This document shows positions 6,626 to 11,577 of a stretch of 11,577 bases of DNA, one piece after another; position 1 is the first letter of the stretch; the number at the start of each line of letters is the position of its first letter. Under the pieces are notes generated by a model. That model worked only from the letters and a program-made list of their open reading frames with translations. It was not told the origin of the DNA and made no database searches. The position numbers and the translations under genes are program-made. Source of the stretch: JAFGWO01 sp965603295 (GTDB lineage Bacteria > BMS3Abin14); NCBI GenBank assembly GCA_965603295.1, contig CBFDCL010000072.1:1-11577 (forward strand). The letters are read 5' to 3'.

Positions 6626-7395
6626 CCGTGTATCGGTTCGATGTCCTTGAGTCTACCAACCTTCATCTTGTCAAGATGGCCCAGGAAGGTGCCCCTGCCT
6701 GGACCGTCGTTCTGGCCGATGCCCAATCCGGGGGGATGGGAAGGTCCGGACGGTCCTGGTGGTCCCCTCGCGGGGGACTGTATATGTCGGTTCTCATCAG
6801 GCCGCCTGTCCGGACAGGGCACCTGCCGCGGCTGCCGGTCCTGGCATCCCTGGCTGTGCTGGATGCCATCGGGGCACCCCCGCTGCCCATCGGGGTGAAA
6901 TGGCCCAACGACCTGATGTCAGGAGGAAAGAAGTTGGCTGGCATCCTTGTCAAATCGCGGACGGAGGGGACAATCGTCCCATGGGTCGTAGCCGGTTTCG
7001 GGATCAACCTGGCCCGATCGGACGATCCTGTTCCGGAGGAGATCAAAGGGAAGATCGCTTTTCTGGAGGATGTCCCCGTTGACATGACGCGGGACCAGTT
7101 GGCCGGGGACATTGTGAGAGCCCTCAAGGGGCTTGTGGGCTGTCTTGAGGATGACAAAGCCTGGGAACAGGCCATATGCCGGTGGACGCAGTCCGCGTCG
7201 TGGGATGTGCCCTTCGTTCACAGGGATGGTACCAGGGAGATTCGTGGAATGCCCGTGAGGCTCGCGGAAGATGGCGGGCTGGTCCTCAGAACGGACAGGG
7301 GCGAGGTGACGGTTCATTCGGGGGAAATCATTGAATCGGGGAAAAGTCCATCGTCCAACGTCCAACGTTCAACGGAGAAACAGGTTGAAAGTTGA
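6622..7395 (+). CDS. birA: Biotin--[acetyl-CoA-carboxylase] ligase, monofunctional (no repressor domain)
   Basis: Makes biotinyl-5'-AMP and transfers biotin to the lysine of carboxyl carrier domains such as AccB. 257 residues starting directly at the catalytic domain, so the N-terminal winged helix of bifunctional BirA is absent and it should not repress biotin genes. Visible motifs: STN near the N-terminus (11-13), the biotin/AMP loop as GMGRSGR (38-44; canonical GRGRxGR, so the second position is Met while the following Arg is kept), KWPNDL (93-98), KLAGIL (104-109), GFGINL (125-130), and an SH3-like C-terminal domain (about 195-237). The last 16 or so residues (from about 241) are read from heptanucleotide repeat DNA, and even the TGA stop sits in a repeat word, so the native end may be derived. 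The ATGA overlap with nadC indicates coupling. Confidence 0.93.
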   Translation: MTVYRFDVLESTNLHLVKMAQEGAPAWTVVLADAQSGGMGRSGRSWWSPRGGLYMSVLIRPPVRTGHLPRLPVLASLAVLDAIGAPPLPIGVKWPNDLMSGGKKLAGILVKSRTEGTIVPWVVAGFGINLARSDDPVPEEIKGKIAFLEDVPVDMTRDQLAGDIVRALKGLVGCLEDDKAWEQAICRWTQSASWDVPFVHRDGTREIRGMPVRLAEDGGLVLRTDRGEVTVHSGEIIESGKSPSSNVQRSTEKQVES

Positions 7396-7403
7396 GGGTT
7401 TTA
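7346..7403. repeat. Heptad tract overlapping the 3' end of birA
   Basis: GTCCATC, GTCCAAC, GTCCAAC and GTTCAAC run in register from 7346 to 7373. After 9 nt come GGTTGAA, AGTTGAG and GGTTTTA (7383-7403). The first block is coding (the birA tail) and is the left arm of an imperfect inverted repeat whose right arm is at 7528-7553. Confidence 0.85.
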
Positions 7404-7521
7404 CGCTGAAAGTCCGATTTATAGGAGACGTCAGGTCTCAGACTCCAAGCACTCGAAATCAGTTGCCTTGGAAAAACCGGTGTCGAACAGCGTTTCTACC
7501 GTTTATTTCGCGGGTCTTCCC

Positions 7522-7549
7522 GTTGGACATTGGACGTTGGACATTGGAC
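7522..7549. repeat. Heptad tract (GTTGGAC/ATTGGAC)x2
   Basis: Four tandem heptamers alternate GTTGGAC and ATTGGAC just upstream of the coaX ribosome site. GTTGGAC is the exact reverse complement of the GTCCAAC copies at 7353-7366. Extending to 7553, the arm 7528-7553 matches the reverse complement of 7349-7374 at 23 of 26 positions, enclosing 153 nt. The gap between the arms holds no clear gene. A 5-bp hairpin GAGAC/GTCTC (7425-7439) is the only other structure seen there. Confidence 0.9.
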
Positions 7550-7569
7550 GATGATCAGGAGCGTTCCTC

Positions 7570-8343
7570 ATGAAGGACTTTCTTTTGTGTATCGATGTGG
7601 GAAACACGCAGACAGTTCTTGGGGTTTTTCAGGGAGGGGACATTACCTCGCGGTGGAGGATCCACTCGGATCGTGACAAAACCGCCGATGAGTACATCCA
7701 CCTGATCAGGGACCTGCTGCGCAGCGATCGGGTGGACGAAGGAACACTGAAGGGGATCTCCATCAGCTGCGTTGTTCCCCCAGCCAGACAGGCTCTCATC
7801 GACATGTCCCGGACGGCTTTCGGGATCGAACCCCTCGTCGTTGGTCCCGGTATCAGGACGGGTATGCCCATCCTTTACGATAACCCGAAGGAAGTCGGTG
7901 CCGACAGGATTGCCAATGCGGTTGCTGCCTTCGAACTTTTCCGAAAGGGCCTGATCATCATCGATTTCGGCACCGCTATTACTTTTGATGTTGTCTCGGA
8001 ATGCGGCGAATACATCGGAGGGGTCATTTTTCCCGGCATCCAGATCAGCCTGGACGCCCTTTTTCTCAAGGCTGCCAAGCTTCCTAGGGTGGAACTGGAA
8101 AGGCCGGAATCCGTCATCGGGAGGGATACCATAGGCAGTATCCAGTCGGGTATCGTTCACGGCTATGCGGGGCTGGTCGACAGTCTGGTGAAAAAGATCT
8201 CCAATGAAGGGGGAAAGGGCCGGTACGTTGTCGCAACGGGTGGACTGGCTCAGGTCATCGCAGGGGAGTCTAAAACCATCAACAAGGTCCTGCCCGATCT
8301 TACCCTGGAAGGGCTGCGGATCCTGTGGGAACGAAATCAGTAA
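7570..8343 (+). CDS. coaX: Type III pantothenate kinase
   Basis: Phosphorylates pantothenate to 4'-phosphopantothenate, the first step of coenzyme A synthesis in the cytoplasm. The type III enzyme belongs to the ASKHA (actin-like) fold and is not feedback-inhibited by CoA. 257 residues, normal length. Motifs: the N-terminal phosphate loop DVGNTQT (9-15), PKEVGADRIAN (106-116), the catalytic-region DFGTAITFD (132-140), GGVIFPGI (150-157) and ATGGLA (222-227) near the second nucleotide loop. The start follows GGAGCG (7558-7563) with ordinary spacing. It is separated from birA by a 174-nt repeat-rich gap, so it may have its own transcript, although birA-coaX proximity is common in related bacteria. 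The stop codon lies inside the left arm of an inverted repeat (8340-8362). Confidence 0.95.
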   Translation: MKDFLLCIDVGNTQTVLGVFQGGDITSRWRIHSDRDKTADEYIHLIRDLLRSDRVDEGTLKGISISCVVPPARQALIDMSRTAFGIEPLVVGPGIRTGMPILYDNPKEVGADRIANAVAAFELFRKGLIIIDFGTAITFDVVSECGEYIGGVIFPGIQISLDALFLKAAKLPRVELERPESVIGRDTIGSIQSGIVHGYAGLVDSLVKKISNEGGKGRYVVATGGLAQVIAGESKTINKVLPDLTLEGLRILWERNQ

Positions 8344-8503
8344 CAAGTGGAAGGGTTAAAGGGGAAGGGAAAAATCCAAAATTCAGAAACCTGTATGTAT
8401 TTTCTGAAAAAATAAGGCTGAATTATTATAAATGTTTTGAAGATCAGAAGATCGTATGAACCTGCCCCGGATCACTCTAACCTTTAACCTTGTCCCTTGT
8501 TAC
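8340..8503. repeat. Imperfect 23-bp inverted repeat bounding the coaX-EF-G gap
   Basis: The left arm 8340-8362 begins at the coaX stop codon. The right arm is 8481-8503, and 19 of 23 positions are complementary, enclosing 118 nt. The right arm is followed immediately by six T residues (8504-8509). Whether this long-loop structure terminates coaX transcription is uncertain; the loop is long for a classical terminator. Confidence 0.6.
8382..8408. other. AT-rich hairpin downstream of coaX
   Basis: TTCAGAAA (8382-8389) and TTTCTGAA (8401-8408) form a perfect 8-bp stem with an 11-nt loop. On the + strand it is followed by AAAATAAGG, not a T-run. On the - strand a T-rich stretch follows (complement of the A-rich 8370-8380). 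It might be a weak terminator or an operator-like dyad; nothing decides between them. Confidence 0.4.
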
Positions 8504-8512
8504 TTTTTTCCC
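8471..8512. repeat. Heptad tract TAACCTT/GTCCCTT/GTTACTT
   Basis: In-register words ATCACTC, TAACCTT, TAACCTT, GTCCCTT, GTTACTT, TTTTCCC. The tract contains the right arm of the inverted repeat with 8340-8362, whose own neighbourhood shows GGAAGGG, TTAAAGG, GGAAGGG (8349-8369) in opposite orientation. Confidence 0.8.
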
Positions 8513-8559
8513 TCAATGATAGGCTTTCTGGATTCTGAAACCTACGGAGGAGCCATCGA

Positions 8560-10632
8560 ATGAATCAAATCCAGACCGATCAGATCAGAAACATTGCTCT
8601 CCTGGCCCACGGGAGCGCGGGGAAAACTTCACTGGCTGAAGCAGCTCTTTTCAATGCCGGTGCAGTCAACCGCCTTGGGAAGGTTGAGGAGGGAAATACC
8701 GTCATGGATTTCCTTCCCGAGGAGATCTCTCGGCAGATCAGCGCGAGTTCCGCTACGGCATCCTTCGAGTGGAAGGGAAGCCAGATCAATATCGTGGATA
8801 CCCCCGGGTATCAGGACTTTATAGCGGATGCCCTTTTTGCCCTCCGCGTATGTGACGGCGCTGTCGCCGTTGTCAGTGCGGTTTCCGGGGTTCAGGTGAA
8901 CACGGAGAGGCTCTGGAAAGAGGCCCGGGACCAGGGGCTGGCGGCGGCGGTTTTCATCAACAAAATGGACCGTGAGAGGGCCGATTTAAACAAGGCCATC
9001 GGGGAAGTTGAAAGCGTTCTTAAAACCAGACCCGTTCTCCTCGAGATCCCCATTGGTGCCGAGGCCGGTTTCAAGGGTCTGGTCGATCTTATCTCCATGA
9101 AGGCCTGTATCTACGAGATGGACGGCAGCGGAAAGTTCAGGGAGGAGGAGATACCGGGAGACCTCTCTGATATGGCAGAAGAATATCGCGAGAAGCTGGT
9201 GGAGTTCGCGGCCGAGGGGGATGATGCACTCGTGGAAAAATATCTTGAAACCGGCGAACTGACCCAGGATGAAGTGTTCCGCGGACTTCGGGCGGGTGTG
9301 ATCGCAGGGGATATCGTGCCTGTTTTCTGCGGATCGGCCACCCTTAATATCGGTGTGAAAAAACTCCTGGATGCCGTCGTTGCCCTCATGCCCTCTCCGA
9401 AGGACCGAGGCGCCATTGAGGGGGTCGACGAAGGGAAGAGGGAACCGCTTCCGGAAGAGCCTTTCGCGGCTTTTGTCTACAAGACGATTGCTGATCCCTA
9501 TGCCGGGAAGCTCACCCTGATGAAAATCCTGTCCGGGACCCTCAAATCCGATACCGGTTTTTACAACGCCACCCGGGAAACCAAGGAGCGGTTCGGGAAC
9601 CTCTTCCTCCTTCAGGGGAAGAAACAGGTTAACGTTCCCCAAGCGGTTGCGGGGCAGTTGGCGGCGGTTGCCAAACTCAAGGAAACCCGCACGGGAGATA
9701 CCCTTACCGCCGAAGGGAAACCGTTCCATATGGCATCGGTTCAGCTTCCCGAACCTGCCCTGTCGTACGCCATCTCACCCAAATCCAAGGGGGATGAGGA
9801 GAAGGTCAGCCAATCCATCGCCAGACTCATGGATGAGGATCCGTCCATCAGGGTACGAAGGGATGAGGCCACAAGGGAGAATATCCTCTCGGGGATGGGG
9901 CAGCAGCATATCGAGGTTACGGTGGAGCGGCTCAAACTGAAATTCGGGGTTGAGGTTGAGATGAAGATCCCCAAGGTGGCCTATAAAGAGACGATCAAGG
10001 GAAAGGCCAGCCTTCAGAGCCGGTACAAGAAACAGACAGGCGGACGGGGCCAGTTCGGCGACGTCTGGATCGAACTGGAGCCCATGCCTCGCGGTCAGAA
10101 TTTCGAATTCGTCGACAAGATCGTCGGGGGAGTTGTCCCGAGACAGTACATTCCTGCGGTGGAAAAAGGCGTCCGGGAAGCGATGGTGGAAGGCGTTCTC
10201 GCCGGATACCCCGTAATCGATGTCAGGGTTACCTTGTTCGATGGTTCCTATCACTCGGTGGATTCATCAGAAATGGCCTTCAAGATTGCTGCTTCCATGG
10301 GTTTCAAAAAAGGTTTTCTGGAGGCCAACCCGGTTCTCCTGGAACCCATCGTTAACCTTGAGGTGACCGTTCCCGATGACTTCATGGGGTCGGTTATCGG
10401 CGACCTCAACTCGCGGCGAGGCAAGGTTCTGGGGATGGATCCCCAGGATGAAATTCAGATCGTCAAAGCTCAGGTCCCGATTGCAGAGATCCTGACCTAC
10501 GCACCTGACTTGAGATCCATGACGGAAGGAAGGGCCTATTTCACACTCACATTTTCCCACTACGAAGAGGTCCCCGCACACCTGGCGGACAAGGTGATCG
10601 AGGAAGCCCGCCAGAAAAAAGAAAAGGAATAG
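8560..10632 (+). CDS. fusA: Elongation factor G-like translational GTPase (EF-G2/FusA2 type)
   Basis: A 690-residue, five-domain EF-G family GTPase. The canonical role is tRNA-mRNA translocation on the ribosome; the second-type paralogues are less well defined. G1 loop AHGSAGKT (16-23), switch I region SRQISASSA where classical EF-G has ERGITI, DTPGYQDF (80-87) where classical EF-G has DTPGHVDF, and NKMD (134-137). Later domains are well kept: domain III around GMGQQHIEVTVERL, domain IV with KKQTGGRGQFGDVWIELEP and FDGSYHSVDSSEMAFKIA, and SRRGKVLGM in domain V. The changed G1, switch I and Tyr84 point to an EF-G2-type paralogue, so a classical fusA (often beside rpsL, rpsG, tuf) probably exists elsewhere. 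The start has GGAGGAG (8546-8552) 7 nt upstream. It is followed after 3 nt by the SPOR gene, so the two are likely co-transcribed. Confidence 0.9.
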   Translation: MNQIQTDQIRNIALLAHGSAGKTSLAEAALFNAGAVNRLGKVEEGNTVMDFLPEEISRQISASSATASFEWKGSQINIVDTPGYQDFIADALFALRVCDGAVAVVSAVSGVQVNTERLWKEARDQGLAAAVFINKMDRERADLNKAIGEVESVLKTRPVLLEIPIGAEAGFKGLVDLISMKACIYEMDGSGKFREEEIPGDLSDMAEEYREKLVEFAAEGDDALVEKYLETGELTQDEVFRGLRAGVIAGDIVPVFCGSATLNIGVKKLLDAVVALMPSPKDRGAIEGVDEGKREPLPEEPFAAFVYKTIADPYAGKLTLMKILSGTLKSDTGFYNATRETKERFGNLFLLQGKKQVNVPQAVAGQLAAVAKLKETRTGDTLTAEGKPFHMASVQLPEPALSYAISPKSKGDEEKVSQSIARLMDEDPSIRVRRDEATRENILSGMGQQHIEVTVERLKLKFGVEVEMKIPKVAYKETIKGKASLQSRYKKQTGGRGQFGDVWIELEPMPRGQNFEFVDKIVGGVVPRQYIPAVEKGVREAMVEGVLAGYPVIDVRVTLFDGSYHSVDSSEMAFKIAASMGFKKGFLEANPVLLEPIVNLEVTVPDDFMGSVIGDLNSRRGKVLGMDPQDEIQIVKAQVPIAEILTYAPDLRSMTEGRAYFTLTFSHYEEVPAHLADKVIEEARQKKEKE

Positions 10633-10635
10633 ATT

Positions 10636-11577
10636 ATGGACGACGATTTCGATCTCTTTCCTAAAAGGGAAAATCTGGATCCGTTCTCCTTCGGAACGCA
10701 GGAGAAAAAGACTGAAAAGGAGAAGGGAATCGACGATCTTTTCGGGCAGGAGGAACCCCCCGGGGGCCTTCCGGACCTTCCCCTTGGAGGCCCCGAGACG
10801 GGAGGGCCCGCAGAACCCGACAGGGTTGTTCCCCCCCCGGCTTCTCCCCCTGCCTCTCCCACGGTTGCCCCCCCGGATCCCATCGATCTGTCCCAGAAGG
10901 AGTTGCCTCCTCTTGAACCGAAAGGTCCCGATCTGGAGGAAAAGACCTTCGACGAACCAACCCCTGAGGTTGAGCCCGCATCGAAAGCAGTGGAAAGGAA
11001 AACCAAGAAATCTCCTTCCCCCTTTGTTGTCGTGGGCGGTGCTCTGGTTATTATCCTGGCTCTTCTCTATGGAGCGTTGACCTTCCTGAAACGCGACAGG
11101 CCGCCAGCCCCGCAGGTCATCCCGCCTGCGGTAAGCGTCTTGGTCGGGCCTGAGGTCTCCGAGCCTGCACCGGCACCGGAACCGGCACCGGAACCGGAAC
11201 CGGCCAGAGATCCGGAAACAACCGTTCCCCAACCGTCGGCCGAGGGCGAGCAGACTGCCCAAGTCCCGGCAGGCGCGACAAAAACTTCCGGGTCGGAACT
11301 GGAGGCTGCCCCATCTGCCGGGCAGCAGCCTGCGGAAACTCCACCGGCAGCTCCGCCTTCCTCCGCTCCACCGGCTTCAACGGCCGGGGTTTCCCCCAAG
11401 GCCACCGGCGGTTATTCGGTCCAGGTCGGTGCCCTTGTCCTGGAATCCAGCGTTCGGGAACTGGAAAAGCGGGTTGCCTCGCTTGGATACGAGACGTTCC
11501 AAAAAATGGGTTCTACCACAGCGAAGATGAACATGTTGACCGTGGGTCCTTTTCCCAGCATGGAAGAGGCCCGAAAG
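10636..11577 (+). CDS. Bitopic SPOR-domain protein, 3' end outside the window
   Basis: The open frame runs 314 codons from the ATG to the window edge with no stop, so it is partial. AAGGA at 10623-10627 lies 8 nt before the start, and the gene begins 3 nt after the EF-G stop. Order of parts: an acidic and then Pro-rich cytoplasmic segment (1-125) opening with MDDDFDLFP; one membrane span (about 130-151) followed by KR; a Pro/Ala/Glu/Ser-rich periplasmic linker (about 155-257) with a PAPEPAPEPEPA run encoded by hexanucleotide repeats (about 11167-11203); then a SPOR domain beginning at GGYSVQVGA (about 258) and reaching TVGPFPSMEEARK at the edge. SPOR domains bind peptidoglycan stripped of stem peptides, usually at division sites, so an envelope or division role is likely. 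Only about 15-20 residues of the domain should be missing. Confidence 0.87.
   Translation, partial: MDDDFDLFPKRENLDPFSFGTQEKKTEKEKGIDDLFGQEEPPGGLPDLPLGGPETGGPAEPDRVVPPPASPPASPTVAPPDPIDLSQKELPPLEPKGPDLEEKTFDEPTPEVEPASKAVERKTKKSPSPFVVVGGALVIILALLYGALTFLKRDRPPAPQVIPPAVSVLVGPEVSEPAPAPEPAPEPEPARDPETTVPQPSAEGEQTAQVPAGATKTSGSELEAAPSAGQQPAETPPAAPPSSAPPASTAGVSPKATGGYSVQVGALVLESSVRELEKRVASLGYETFQKMGSTTAKMNMLTVGPFPSMEEARK

Noticed and set aside
7331..7573. Plus-strand 80-codon frame across the birA-coaX gap
   Set aside because: It consists mostly of translated heptad repeats and overlaps both flanking genes in another frame; no ribosome site.
8402..8429. Promoter for the EF-G gene: -10 TATTAT at 8424-8429 with TTCTGA upstream
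   Set aside because: The -10 matches 5 of 6 in an AT-rich stretch, but the -35 is poor and overlaps a hairpin arm; left as a suggestion only.
10267..11262. Long minus-strand open frame (331 codons) opposite the EF-G and SPOR genes
   Set aside because: It is antisense to two well supported genes, its product is Arg/Gly/Phe-rich without a recognisable domain, and it reflects GC-biased codon positions on the coding strand.

Overview
The window is about 11.6 kb of a single bacterial chromosome-like segment. All nine genes lie on the + strand, coding density is high, and third codon positions are GC-rich. Two features suggest a deltaproteobacterial-type lineage (Desulfuromonadota/Desulfobacterota-like, probably uncultured): the order valS-nadC-birA-coaX beside a receiver-domain protein with a long acidic Pro/Glu-rich linker, and an EF-G2-type GTPase. 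This placement is inference from protein style and gene order. No rRNA or marker tree is available here. There are no tRNA or rRNA genes, insertion sequences, phage genes or CRISPR arrays.

Layout. 1-402 is non-coding and starts with heptanucleotide tandem repeats. 403-2829 is a three-gene chemosensory-type operon: two small CheW-like proteins, then a receiver-domain protein with a disordered acidic linker and a conserved-looking C-terminal helix. It ends at a good intrinsic terminator (2860-2890). 2830-3126 is a second repeat-rich gap. 3127-7395 is a tightly coupled housekeeping operon of valS, nadC and birA, with 8-nt and 4-nt overlaps. 7396-7569 is a third repeat-rich gap leading to coaX (7570-8343). 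8344-8559 is a fourth repeat-rich gap leading to an EF-G-like GTPase gene (8560-10632). Three bases later comes a bitopic SPOR-domain protein gene that runs off the end of the window.

Functionally, the middle of the window supplies a tRNA synthetase plus three cofactor genes: NAD (nadC), biotin attachment (birA) and coenzyme A (coaX). The first operon looks like signalling scaffold parts without their CheA or receptor. The last two genes couple a translation GTPase paralogue with a cell-envelope SPOR protein.

The most unusual feature is not a gene. Every gap longer than about 150 bp carries tracts with a strict 7-nt period. The word changes from block to block (for example TGATTAG, TCAAACC, CCAATCA, CCCATTA, GTTGAAC, CCCAAAG, GTTGGAC, TAACCTT), yet the 7-nt register is often kept across the change. 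Within each gap, tracts of opposite orientation face each other, making imperfect inverted repeats that reach into the ends of birA and coaX. The coding regions and the short intra-operon junctions do not show this.
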